The notes under the pieces are model-generated. The model did no database searches, was not told where the DNA came from, and worked only from the letters and a program-made list of their open reading frames with translations. 64,000 nucleotides of DNA, from NCBI GenBank assembly GCA_964589935.1, contig CAZPVD010000003.1, positions 372,001 through 436,000 on the forward strand. The letters run 5' to 3'. Shown here piece after piece: positions 54,023-62,554 of this stretch. The position numbers and the translations under genes were made by a program. Every line of letters begins with the position of its first letter. Positions within the stretch are counted from its first letter, which is position 1. Source of the stretch: VHCN01 sp964589935 (lineage in GTDB: Bacteria; Verrucomicrobiota; Verrucomicrobiia; Limisphaerales; VHCN01).

Positions 54023-54508
54023 TCAAAGTTTGCGAATCTTTTCCAACAGTCCCGTGGTCGAACGACCCGGCATGCCGGGGACGATGACGATGCGTCCGCC
54101 CATGCTTTCAACAAGGCGTCGCTCGTCCTGATTAATGGTGTCGAGCGTGTTGTCGTCACCCTTGGCATAGATGTCCGGCTGCGCAAGTTTGAGGAAATTC
54201 TCTGCGGTCACTTCACCGAAGACGCATACGGCGTCCACGCACGCGAGCGAGGCGAGCACGAGCGCGCGGTCGTCTTCGGCGTTCAACGGACGCGCTGGAC
54301 CTTTGAGCTGGCGGACGGAGCTGTCAGCGTTCACGCCCACCAGCAGCGCATCGCCGAGGTTGCGCGCCGCTTCGAGATAGGCGGCGTGGCCGGCGTGGAG
54401 AATGTCGAAGCAGCCGTTGGTGACAACGAGCCGTTTACCGTCGCGCCGCTGCGAATCGCGCCACGAAGCAAGCGCGGCGTGCGAAAGGATTTTTTCGCGG
54501 CAGTTCAT
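54023..54508 (-). CDS. rfaE2: D-glycero-beta-D-manno-heptose 1-phosphate adenylyltransferase
   Basis: A 161-residue nucleotidyltransferase that makes ADP-heptose for the lipopolysaccharide core, equivalent to the C-terminal domain of HldE. The fold begins LVVTNGCFDILHAGHAAYL with the HxGH-type motif HAGH at residues 38-41, followed by GVNADSSVRQLKGPARP, DIYAKGDD and PGRSTTGLLEKI. The kinase half (RfaE1/HldE N-domain) is not encoded here. It supports a Gram-negative, LPS-making cell. The ATG at 54508 is chosen because an upstream ATG-type start at 54541 overlaps the cyclase gene by 28 bp. Confidence 0.9.
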   Translation of the reverse strand: MNCREKILSHAALASWRDSQRRDGKRLVVTNGCFDILHAGHAAYLEAARNLGDALLVGVNADSSVRQLKGPARPLNAEDDRALVLASLACVDAVCVFGEVTAENFLKLAQPDIYAKGDDNTLDTINQDERRLVESMGGRIVIVPGMPGRSTTGLLEKIRKL

Positions 54509-54513
54509 CTGCG

Positions 54514-55659
54514 TCACGAGCCGAGGCGCCCGTCGAGCCAATACACGGTCATCTTGCCCTTGCCCTTGACCTCGATGAGGCCGCGTTTGGTGAAGCGATA
54601 CTTGTTCTTGATGCGTTCGTAGGTGGCCTCGGTGATCTGGATGGCGTCAGGCTCGCCCTGCGCCTCCATGCGGTTGGCGATGTTGACGGTGTCGCCCCAA
54701 AGGTCGTAGATGAATTTCTTCCTGCCGATGACTCCGGCGATGACCGGGCCGGTGTTGATGCCGATGCGCAGATGCACGTCCATGCACGCCTCGCGGTTGA
54801 AGTCCGTGACTTGGTCGCGCATCCGCAGTGCCAGCTCTGCGACGGCCTCAGCGTGGTTCTCCATCAATATCGGCAGGTTGCCCACCGCCATGTAGGCGTC
54901 GCCGATGGTCTTGATTTTTTCGAGGCCGAGCGCGGCGGCGAGCAGGTCGAAGCGAGAAAAAATCTCGTTGAGCAGCATCACGACTTCGGTGGGCTTGAGA
55001 TGGCTGGACATCGCGGTGAAGCCCACCACGTCGGCGAAGAGCACGGTGACTTCGTGGAAGCTGTCGGCGATGGTGGCCTCGCCGTCCTTCAAGCGGTCGG
55101 CGATGGGCTTCGGGAGGATGTTCAGCAGAAGCCGCTCGGATTTTTCCTGCTCGACCTTGACGAGTGCGAGCGCCTCGGCGAGCTGGCGGTTGGCCGCCTC
55201 GAGGGCGACATAGGCTGCGTCGCGCTGCTGCTGGTTGAGGTAGGCCTTCGCGTGCGCTCGGATGCGGGCGACCAGCTCGATGCGGCTGGGCAGCTTGACG
55301 AGGTAATCGTTCGCGCCCAGCTCGAATGCCTGGCGTTTGGTCGCGGGCATTTCCTCGCCGCTCAGGACAATGACCGGCACCTCGGCGAGCGAGCTTGTCG
55401 TGCGGATGCGTTGCAGGAGGGTGAGGCCGTCCATCTCCGGCATGACGAGGTCGAGCAGGATGATGTTGGGCTGAAACTTCTCGGCGGCGAGAATGGCGTC
55501 GTATGGATTATGTTGGAACTCGAACTGCATGTCCGGTTCGATTGCGAGCGCAAGCCCGACGGCTTCGGCGATGGACGGCTCGTCGTCCACCATGAAGACC
55601 TTGAGCCGGGAGTCGGATGCGGGAGTCGGAGAAGTGTCGTCGGTGGACAGGGGCTTCAT
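54514..55659 (-). CDS. Adenylate cyclase with N-terminal receiver domain
   Basis: A 381-residue cytoplasmic protein. Residues about 20-140 form a receiver domain (VFMVDDEPSIAEAVG, LLDLVMPEMDGLTLL with the phospho-acceptor Asp, VIVLSGEEMPATK). A short coiled coil then joins a class III cyclase: VTVLFADVVGFTAMS and KTIGDAYMAVG hold the metal aspartates and YDLWGDTVNIANRM the transition-state Asn and Arg, all intact. The Lys in KIKTIGD and Asp in YDLWGD favour ATP over GTP. It probably makes cAMP under control of a sensor kinase not seen here. Confidence 0.9.
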   Translation of the reverse strand: MKPLSTDDTSPTPASDSRLKVFMVDDEPSIAEAVGLALAIEPDMQFEFQHNPYDAILAAEKFQPNIILLDLVMPEMDGLTLLQRIRTTSSLAEVPVIVLSGEEMPATKRQAFELGANDYLVKLPSRIELVARIRAHAKAYLNQQQRDAAYVALEAANRQLAEALALVKVEQEKSERLLLNILPKPIADRLKDGEATIADSFHEVTVLFADVVGFTAMSSHLKPTEVVMLLNEIFSRFDLLAAALGLEKIKTIGDAYMAVGNLPILMENHAEAVAELALRMRDQVTDFNREACMDVHLRIGINTGPVIAGVIGRKKFIYDLWGDTVNIANRMEAQGEPDAIQITEATYERIKNKYRFTKRGLIEVKGKGKMTVYWLDGRLGS

Positions 55660-55787
55660 CAGGCGCAACGCGCGTGAGTTTTCCGCCACGCGCAGCGTCG
55701 CGCAATCCTTTTCCTTCGCGACTTTGCGCCGGTTGCACGAGAACTTGCGTTTGCGGGCATTTGCGGCACCATTTGAGTTACAGGCTA

Positions 55788-56660
55788 ATGAGATTGCCGT
55801 CGCACATCTGCATGGCACTGCTGGCCAGCCTTGCCCTCGAAGCACCGGCGACAGGCGGAGTGCCCGGCCCGGCTGCCAGCGTGACGAACGCGCTGCCCAC
55901 GCCGCAGATGCTCTTCAGCAACCTGCTCGCGCGCGCCGCGTTCGTCTCGACGCAGGGCTTCAAGAGCCAGTTCGCCTACGTGAAACTCCGCGCAACTGAG
56001 GAGCTCGACCACAAAGGCAAGGTCACGAGCAAGGAGGAAAAAATCATGGAGGCCACGCCCATCAACGGACGCCTCTTCACGCGCGTCGTATCGGAAAACG
56101 GCAAGCCGCCGCCGAACAAACAGCGCAAGGCGCAGGATGAAGCCGAACGCGCACTCCGCGCCGCGCCGCCGCCGGAGCCGGGAAGCATCCGGCAGCCCGC
56201 GCAACCCAGGCGCGACGGCGTCATCTCGCCGGAGCTGTTCGCGCGGTTCAACTTCACCACCGTTGGGCGCGAGCCGGTGAATGGCCGGGATGCGTGGGTG
56301 CTCGCCTTCGAGCCGCGCGGCGGCGACCTGCCGGTGAAGAAATTCACCGACCGCATCGTGAACAAGGTCGCCGGCAAGGTCTGGATTGATGTCGAGGAAA
56401 ACGAGGTGGCCAAGGCCGACATCCGCCTGACCTCGCACGTCGAACTGGTTGGCGGCATCGTGGCGACGCTCAAGAGGTTCGACCTGATCTTTGAGCAGCA
56501 GCGTTTCGATGGCGGTGCGTGGTTCAACACGCGCACGGAAGCCAGCGTCGAGGGGCGCGAGATCGTCATCAACCGGCGCGTCCACTACATCGAAAAAATG
56601 AGCGACATCAAGCGCGTCGCGCCCGCCCGGACATCCCCCTCCGGCACCAAGGTGCAATAA
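55788..56660 (+). CDS. Outer-membrane lipoprotein-sorting-like secreted protein
   Basis: A 290-residue exported protein (signal peptide MRLPSHICMALLASLALEAP). The body reads KVWIDVEENEVAKADIRLTS and VATLKRFDLIFEQQRFDGG, like LolA/LolB-type beta folds, but no clear lipoprotein-carrier motif was found. A proline-rich linker with RAAPPPEPGSI lies in the middle. It sits between two cyclase genes. Function unknown; a role in lipid or lipoprotein transport is a guess from the fold. Confidence 0.55.
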   Translation: MRLPSHICMALLASLALEAPATGGVPGPAASVTNALPTPQMLFSNLLARAAFVSTQGFKSQFAYVKLRATEELDHKGKVTSKEEKIMEATPINGRLFTRVVSENGKPPPNKQRKAQDEAERALRAAPPPEPGSIRQPAQPRRDGVISPELFARFNFTTVGREPVNGRDAWVLAFEPRGGDLPVKKFTDRIVNKVAGKVWIDVEENEVAKADIRLTSHVELVGGIVATLKRFDLIFEQQRFDGGAWFNTRTEASVEGREIVINRRVHYIEKMSDIKRVAPARTSPSGTKVQ

Positions 56661-56766
56661 CAAGCCATCAATTGCTTGCCCTTCTCCGGGTTCGGGCTAT
56701 CATGCCGCCACGAATTCGAGGCCATGACGCGCGGCAGCGTCCTGCCTTGGCCGTGGATAATTTGCC

Positions 56767-58638
56767 ATGCGCATCACCTGCTTTTTTCGCGGCAAGGAAG
56801 AGGTCAAGACGTTCGATCGTCCTGAAATCCTCATCGGCCGCCTCAGCCCGTTGAGCGCGCCCGACCTCGATCTGGGGATTGATTCCACCATCTCGCGCAA
56901 GCACACGCGCATCCGGCTTGAGAACGGGCAGTTCTGGGTCGAGGACCTCAAGAGCACCAACGGCACGCTCGTCAACGGCGAACCCATCCAGAAGGCGCTG
57001 CTTGCGCCCGGCTCTGTTATCCTGCTCGGCGAAACAACGCTCAAACTTGATCTTCCGACGGCTCTGAACGCAGCGCCTGCGTCCGCACCTGTCCAAGCCG
57101 CACCCGCTCCGGCGCCTGCCGCAGCGCCCAAGCCGGCTCTCCCGCTTCCACCAAAACCCGCTGTCGAAGCGGCTCTGCCCAAGCCGGCATCACAATTGCC
57201 ACGAGCGCCGGAGCTTCCCAAGCCGCTCGCAAAACTGGGCGCGGCCCCGCCGGCTCCGGCGCCAACCGTCCCGCCGCCGCCGCCGGTCTCGCCCGTTGTT
57301 GCGCCGCCACCCGCTCCGCCCGTGGCACCGCCACCCGCACCGGTTGCCATGCCGGCTCCTGTGGCAGCGACTCCGGCACCTGTTCCCGTTGCCGAACCCG
57401 TCGCGCCCATTGCACCGCCGCCGGCTCCAGTTGCCGCGCCGGCTGCCGTGGTGCCAGTGGTTGCACCGCCGCCACTGGACGCCGCATCCGCGGAATTCCG
57501 CAAACGTCTTGCCGCATTCCTTGAACTGCCTTTGATGTTCACGCCGGAGATGCGGCTGGACCAGATGCTTGGCACTGTTCTGCAACGCGTGGTGCAGTTG
57601 ATGCCCGGCGGCCAGCGCGGCGCGTTGCTGCTGCTCGACCCCGCGAAGGACAAGCTCCAGCTCCGCGCCACCACGCCCAGCCCGGACGTGATTGTGAGCG
57701 AGAGCCTCGCGCGGCGCGTGATGACCGAGGGGCACGGCTTCATCCTCTCTCGCAAACTTCAAGGCGACGTTGCGCTCGACACGAGCCTCGTCAAAGTCGA
57801 GACCGGCATGTATGCGCCGTTGCTGCTCCGTGAGCGGCCCATCGGCGCGGTCTATGTCGAAAACCCCGTCACGAACCAGGCGTTCAGCGAGGACGACATG
57901 CAGCTCCTGCTGACGGCGGCGCATTACGCGGCCGTCGTGATTTACAACCACCAGCTTCAGGAGCAACTGCACCACAACTCGTCGCTGCTCGAGCACATCG
58001 CGCCCAAATTCCCGCCGCGCACGCAGGAACGTCTCCTCGACCTCATGCGCCTCGAAAAATTGCGCCCGGCCGGCGGGAAGAATGAAGTCACCGTGCTCTA
58101 CGCGGAGTTGCGCGGCTTTGCGAGCGACCGGACGACGATGGACCCGAAGGATGTCGTCAGCATGTTGAACGACTATTATCCGCCCATCATCGAGGGCATT
58201 TTCAGATACGAGGGCACGCTCGACAAGTTCGCCGGCGAAAAAATCGTCGCTGTTTTCGGCAGCCCGGAGCCGGACACGCAGCACCCGGAGAAGGGCGTGC
58301 TCGCCGCGCTCGCGGTCACAGCGGCAATCAAGGAAGCCAACGCCAAGCGCGCCGCTCGCGGAGTGCCGACGTGGGAGGTTTCCGTCGGCGTGCATGGCGG
58401 CGAAATGCTCTGCGGCTTCACCGGCGCGAGCGGCCACATGGTCTATACGCTCATCGGCGACGCCGTTGACCGCGCGCTCGCCAACTGCCGCGGCGCCGCC
58501 GCCGGCGACGTTGTCATCACGCCGGAACTTTTCCAAAAGGTCTTCAAATACGTGGATGCCGACCGCGTCAATGTCCCCAGCGGCCTCGGTGACGGCGTCG
58601 AAGTCCCCGCCTATCGCGTCAAGGGCGAAAAAATCTGA
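56767..58638 (+). CDS. FHA-GAF-cyclase protein with altered metal ligands
   Basis: A 623-residue protein. Residues 1-95 are an FHA domain (EILIGRLSPLS, STISRKHTRIRLEN, LKSTNGTLVNGE). A proline/alanine-rich linker of about 140 residues follows, then a GAF domain (about 250-395; QLLLTAAHYAAVVIYNHQLQ) and a class III cyclase domain from about 435. In the cyclase, both metal-binding aspartates are glutamates: YAELRGF (E447) and KFAGEKIVAVFG (E491). The usual N and R in GDxVNxAAR are also changed (GDAVDRALANC). It may be inactive or need another metal. The FHA part probably binds a phosphothreonine. Confidence 0.8.
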   Translation: MRITCFFRGKEEVKTFDRPEILIGRLSPLSAPDLDLGIDSTISRKHTRIRLENGQFWVEDLKSTNGTLVNGEPIQKALLAPGSVILLGETTLKLDLPTALNAAPASAPVQAAPAPAPAAAPKPALPLPPKPAVEAALPKPASQLPRAPELPKPLAKLGAAPPAPAPTVPPPPPVSPVVAPPPAPPVAPPPAPVAMPAPVAATPAPVPVAEPVAPIAPPPAPVAAPAAVVPVVAPPPLDAASAEFRKRLAAFLELPLMFTPEMRLDQMLGTVLQRVVQLMPGGQRGALLLLDPAKDKLQLRATTPSPDVIVSESLARRVMTEGHGFILSRKLQGDVALDTSLVKVETGMYAPLLLRERPIGAVYVENPVTNQAFSEDDMQLLLTAAHYAAVVIYNHQLQEQLHHNSSLLEHIAPKFPPRTQERLLDLMRLEKLRPAGGKNEVTVLYAELRGFASDRTTMDPKDVVSMLNDYYPPIIEGIFRYEGTLDKFAGEKIVAVFGSPEPDTQHPEKGVLAALAVTAAIKEANAKRAARGVPTWEVSVGVHGGEMLCGFTGASGHMVYTLIGDAVDRALANCRGAAAGDVVITPELFQKVFKYVDADRVNVPSGLGDGVEVPAYRVKGEKI

Positions 58639-58672
58639 GCAGTTCCACCTTCAAAGACGTTTCCGAAAACAA

Positions 58673-58704
58673 AAACGCGCCGCAATGTTCACTGCGGCGC
58701 GTTT
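58673..58704. terminator. Bidirectional terminator between convergent genes
   Basis: AAACGCGCCGCA and TGCGGCGCGTTT form a 12-bp perfect stem with an 8-base loop between two convergent genes (FHA-cyclase and a small secreted protein). A-rich bases on one side and T-rich on the other can serve both strands. Confidence 0.85.
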
Positions 58705-58727
58705 CGTTTTGAAATGGCCCGGGACGG

Positions 58728-59087
58728 TTACTTTTTCTTCTTTGGCTGCGTCACGACGGGCGCGACCTTGCCGAGCTTGATGCTGACGGCGGTGAGTTTG
58801 TCCGCCTGCGTGAACGTGCTCACCTGCGCCTGTTCGCCGGTCTTGATGTCCTCAAGGTTGATCGGGTTGCCGTCGCGCGTGATGACAGTGGTCGAGTCCA
58901 CGGTGATGGTCTTGCCGCCGAGCGTGATGGTTTTGTCGTCCTTGTTCACCGCGGTGATGGCCCCCGCCGTGCCGGGGTCCTTTTTCTCGCCTTTCTTTTT
59001 CGCCGCATCGGCGTTCAACGGCAGAAGGGCGACGGCGACCGCGGCGAGAACGCTGGCGCAAAAGAAACGGGTGACGAGTTTTTTCAT
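58728..59087 (-). CDS. Small secreted DUF5666-like protein
   Basis: A 119-residue exported protein. The signal peptide MKKLVTRFFCASVLAAVAVA is followed by a lysine-rich patch, a beta-rich core (AGAITAVNKDDKTITLGGKT ITVDSTT), and a lysine-rich tail (PVVTQPKKKK). It resembles DUF5666-type small barrel domains. Function unknown. Confidence 0.6.
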   Translation of the reverse strand: MKKLVTRFFCASVLAAVAVALLPLNADAAKKKGEKKDPGTAGAITAVNKDDKTITLGGKTITVDSTTVITRDGNPINLEDIKTGEQAQVSTFTQADKLTAVSIKLGKVAPVVTQPKKKK

Positions 59088-59254
59088 GTTGTGCGATTTC
59101 AGTTTGGTTGTCGGAACGGGCGCGGTTTCGACCGCGAACCCGGATCCGTTATTCAACGGGCGCTGATCCCGGCAGACGCGCGGCGTGCAATGCTGGTTAC
59201 GCGTCGGTTTCCGCCTTGAATAATGCGGCGCGTGCCAAGTCCATTGAGGCCGTT

Positions 59255-60895
59255 ATGCAAATCCATCCAGTCGTCACCGTTTCGCTCATCACGAGCCTGT
59301 TCGTCGTCTCGCCGCTGCGCGCGCAAACCACGCAGGCGCCCAAAGCCGCGGCGAAGTCCAACGAACCCATCCCCACCGGCCCGCAGACGGACGGCGCGTT
59401 CCGCAAAGTCATCCTCGAATCCGACGCGCAGATTGACGGCCAGTTCGCCGACACGCTCAAGGACCCGATGGAGCTCGCCGTCGCGCCCGATGGCCGCGTG
59501 TTCTTCGCGCAACGCGACGGCACGGTGAAGCTCATCAAGCCTGGCGCGAAGGAATCCATCGTCATCGCGAAACTGCCCGTCTTCACCGGCCTTGAGGACG
59601 GCATGTTGGGCATCACGCTCGACCCCAACTTCAGCAAAAATAATTGGATTTACCTCAACCGCTCGCTACCCGACACGACGACCAATGCGGCGACTGGCGG
59701 CAAGGTCGGCATCATCCGCGTCGCGCGCTTCACGCTCAAGGGCGACGCGCTCGACCTCGCCTCCGAGAAGACCATCCTCGAAGTGCAGACGCAGCGCGAG
59801 CAGTGCTGCCACGTCGGCGGCTCGCTCGCCTTCGACAAGGACGGCAACCTCTACATGTCCGTCGGCGACAACACGAATCCCTTCGACTCCGACGGCTTCT
59901 CGCCGAGCGACGAACGGCCCGGCCGTTATCCGTGGGACGCGCAGCGCAGCGCGGCGAACGCTAATTCACTCGTCGGAAAAATTCTCCGCGTGAAGCCCAA
60001 GGCCGGCGGCGGCTACGACATTCCCAAGGGCAACCTCTTCCCGCCTGGCACGCCCAACACGCGCCCGGAGATTTACGTCATGGGCTGCCGCAATCCCTTC
60101 CGCATCTCCCTCGACGCGCGGACCGGCTACCTCTACTGGGGCGAAGTCGGCCCCGACGCGGGCGGCTTCGACGAGAAGCGCGGCCCGGCGGGCATGGACG
60201 AGATCAACCAGGCGCGCAAGCCGGGCTTCTTCGGCTGGCCCTACTTCGTCGGCGACAACAAGCCGTATGCGAAGATTGATTTCGTCCAGCGCGAGGCGAA
60301 CAAAAAAGCCCGCGAGGACTACGACAAGGCCGTGAAAGCCGCGAAGGCCAAGGGCGAGCCGGCCCCGGCGAAGCCCGAGTTCCCCGCCTTCCCCGCGCCC
60401 GGCGAGCCGAAACTCTTCGACCCGCTCAAGCCGCTGAACACCTCGCCCAACAACACCGGCATCAAGGAACTGCCTCCCGCGCAGCCCGCCTTCATCTACT
60501 ACGCCGGCTCGCCCTCGACGCGCTTCCCCGCCGTCAACGCCGGCGGCGGCCGCACCGCGATGGCCGGCCCGGTCTATTACTTCGACGAGAAGAACAAGAA
60601 CCCCCACAAGCTGCCGCGCGAGTTCGACCACACGCTCTTCATCTACGAATGGTCGCGCAACTGGATCGTCGCCGTCCACCTCGACGCGAACGACAACATC
60701 GCACGCGACGCCGCGGGCAAGCCGCTCATGGAGAGGTTCTGCCCGAACATGACCTTCAAGCGCCCGATGGACATGGAACTCGGCGCCGACGGCTGCCTCT
60801 ACCTCATCGAATGGGGCACCGCCTGGGGCAACAACAAGGACACGCAAATCGTCCGCCTCGAATACACCGGCGCGACCACCACCGCGGCGAAGTAA
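59255..60895 (+). CDS. Secreted sorbosone-dehydrogenase-like (PQQ-type beta-propeller) enzyme
   Basis: A 546-residue exported protein. The signal peptide (MQIHPVVTVSLITSLFVVSP) is followed by a six-bladed glucose/sorbosone-dehydrogenase fold: MELAVAPDGRVFFAQRDG, GLEDGMLGITLDPNF, CCHVGGSLAFDKDGN, GDNTNPF and RNPFRISLDARTGYLYWGEVG. A charged segment (about residues 345-370) is an insertion. Such enzymes oxidise sugars in the periplasm with PQQ or a metal. The ATG at 59255 is chosen because it starts the signal peptide. The acceptor could be a c-type cytochrome, but none is adjacent. Confidence 0.85.
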   Translation: MQIHPVVTVSLITSLFVVSPLRAQTTQAPKAAAKSNEPIPTGPQTDGAFRKVILESDAQIDGQFADTLKDPMELAVAPDGRVFFAQRDGTVKLIKPGAKESIVIAKLPVFTGLEDGMLGITLDPNFSKNNWIYLNRSLPDTTTNAATGGKVGIIRVARFTLKGDALDLASEKTILEVQTQREQCCHVGGSLAFDKDGNLYMSVGDNTNPFDSDGFSPSDERPGRYPWDAQRSAANANSLVGKILRVKPKAGGGYDIPKGNLFPPGTPNTRPEIYVMGCRNPFRISLDARTGYLYWGEVGPDAGGFDEKRGPAGMDEINQARKPGFFGWPYFVGDNKPYAKIDFVQREANKKAREDYDKAVKAAKAKGEPAPAKPEFPAFPAPGEPKLFDPLKPLNTSPNNTGIKELPPAQPAFIYYAGSPSTRFPAVNAGGGRTAMAGPVYYFDEKNKNPHKLPREFDHTLFIYEWSRNWIVAVHLDANDNIARDAAGKPLMERFCPNMTFKRPMDMELGADGCLYLIEWGTAWGNNKDTQIVRLEYTGATTTAAK

Positions 60896-61012
60896 CCGCT
60901 TTCGCCCCCGCTCCAGCCCTCGCCCCCCTTGTGAGAGCAACGGTATTTAATTGGAGAGTGCAAAGTTTGGATTTTTGAGGAGGTGGTTCATGAGGACGAT
61001 GAATTTGCCCGC

Positions 61013-61040
61013 TTGACAGCCCATCCCCTTTGGATAATTT
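61013..61040 (+). promoter_or_regulatory. Sigma-70-like promoter before the DUF4469-like gene
   Basis: TTGACA at 61013-61018 is followed after 16 bp by TAATTT at 61035-61040, or after 14 bp by the better GATAAT at 61033-61038. The gene starts at 61105. Confidence 0.5.
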
Positions 61041-61104
61041 CCCCCGCAAGCTTGAAGAAGCGTGGAGAAATGCAGTTCATAAACACATCAACACCCATCA
61101 CGCC

Positions 61105-61803
61105 ATGAGCATCCAATACTACCTCCAGCCCAACCCCGTCACGCCCGACCCCAACGACCAGTCCGCCCGCGTCAACACCCTCGACAACCTCACCGACGAC
61201 GACCTCGCGCAGGAACTCGTCAACCGCGGCACCGCCACCAGCAAGGCCCAGGCGGCCGCCGTCATCGCCGGCTACCAGCAAGTCATCGCCGAGAAAGTCG
61301 CCGACGGCTTCGCCATCAACACCCCGCTCCTCACCGTGCGCGCCGGCATCAACGGCGTCTTCACCGACCCCACCGACACCTTCGACCCCGCGCGCCACAC
61401 CATCCGCGCGAACATCAACTCCGGCCCGCTTCTCGATGAGAAGCTCGCCGCGGCCACCGTCCAGAAAATCACCAAGGCCGAGCGCGCCCCCGTGCTCATC
61501 GCCTTCATCAACAAAAACACCGGCGGCATCAACGCCACCATCACCCCCGGCGGCATCGGGCAGATTCCGGGCGAGGAACTCAAGTTCGACCCCGCTATCA
61601 GCACCAACGGCATCTTCTTCGTCCCCACGACCGGCAGCGCCGTGAAAGTGACCGTCATCTCCACCCGCACCGAGGGCGAACTGCTCTTCCTCTGCCCATC
61701 GCTCCCGGCGGGCACCTACCATGTGGAAGTCCGCCGCACCTACGGCACCGCCAACCCCGTCCTGCGCATCGGCCAGCTCAGCGCGCCCCTGACCGTGGCA
61801 TAA
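61105..61803 (+). CDS. DUF4469/HU-like domain protein
   Basis: A 232-residue protein. The N-terminal part (SIQYYLQPNPVTPDP, then VADGFAINTPLLTVRAGING) resembles the DNA-binding HU-like half found in Bacteroidetes/Verrucomicrobia proteins, and the C-terminal part (AVKVTVISTRTEGELLFLCP, GTYHVEVRR) an Ig-like DUF4469 domain. It has no signal peptide, so it is probably cytoplasmic and may bind DNA. The ATG at 61105 is chosen because the conserved start follows; the extension to 61030 has no match. Confidence 0.65.
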   Translation: MSIQYYLQPNPVTPDPNDQSARVNTLDNLTDDDLAQELVNRGTATSKAQAAAVIAGYQQVIAEKVADGFAINTPLLTVRAGINGVFTDPTDTFDPARHTIRANINSGPLLDEKLAAATVQKITKAERAPVLIAFINKNTGGINATITPGGIGQIPGEELKFDPAISTNGIFFVPTTGSAVKVTVISTRTEGELLFLCPSLPAGTYHVEVRRTYGTANPVLRIGQLSAPLTVA

Positions 61804-61900
61804 GCCCCAATAGGGGCCAATACAACGAACCTGCTGAAATTGATGAAAAAGGCCGCCCCGAAGGTGTGACAAGTGTGACAAAACCAAATCCAAGCTTGGA

Positions 61901-61988
61901 TCGGACGGACCGATCAAGGCAGTTGGTCCGACGGATCAAGGCAATCGGACGGACCGATCAAGGCTTTCGGAGCGACCGAACGAGGCTT
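61901..61988. repeat. Four tandem 22-bp repeats
   Basis: Four units of exactly 22 bp run from 61901 to 61988: first and third are nearly identical (TCGGACGGACCGATCAAGGC then two varying bases), the second and fourth are diverged. The core contains the palindrome TCGGnCCGA. It lies between the DUF4469-like gene and a small membrane-protein gene, where it could bind a regulator. Confidence 0.8.
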
Positions 61989-62045
61989 TGCGATCAGAGC
62001 ATCAACGCACAGGCTCTAAGTCCGACAGTCTGCTAGAAGGAGAGT

Positions 62046-62432
62046 ATGCCAGCACTCTATTTTCTAATCTTTCTCTTTTTTGGCGTGATGCTGGTTATCC
62101 CGTTCGTCGTAGGGATCTTCTGGATCATCGTGGTCACGATCTTGTTGGTGGCGATTGGGGCCACAATCTGCTACTTCGCAAGTAAATTCGCCGCATCACA
62201 CCCCGCAGCCGCCTTGCGAATCAAGCGGTTCTTCGCCTGTGTCGCAGGCATTCTTGGCGGAGGCGTGGTGGGCGGCGTAGTCGCGGCGATGATTTACTTC
62301 CCGCTACAGTTATTGCTCGTAGTGCAGTTTTCAGTCACCACAGAACGGCCTTTGAGCATAATCGCGGAAGCCTTCATCGTAATCTGCGCAATCCTCGGAG
62401 GACTATTCGGCCTATCATCCGTCGAGGATTGA
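62046..62432 (+). CDS. Small membrane protein of unknown function
   Basis: A 128-residue protein with four hydrophobic segments (YFLIFLFFGVMLVIPFVVGI; IIVVTILLVAIGATICYF; VAGILGGGVVGGVVAAMIYF; IIAEAFIVICAILGGLFGL). The ATG is preceded by AAGGAG at good distance. The gene is lower in G+C than most of the window, so it may be acquired. No family was recognised. Confidence 0.6.
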   Translation: MPALYFLIFLFFGVMLVIPFVVGIFWIIVVTILLVAIGATICYFASKFAASHPAAALRIKRFFACVAGILGGGVVGGVVAAMIYFPLQLLLVVQFSVTTERPLSIIAEAFIVICAILGGLFGLSSVED

Positions 62433-62554
62433 ACAAGCGATAGAAGGCCATTTGTCGAAGTGACAACGAACGGCTTCGCGGAAACCATAGGTGCGTGAAG
62501 CCGTCGGACTTGAGCACGTTCATGTTCGCCGCCGGGGACGGTTCCAAAGCGCGG

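Noticed and set aside
61901..61988. CRISPR array
   Set aside because: The units are directly tandem with no spacers of unrelated sequence, and no cas genes are nearby.
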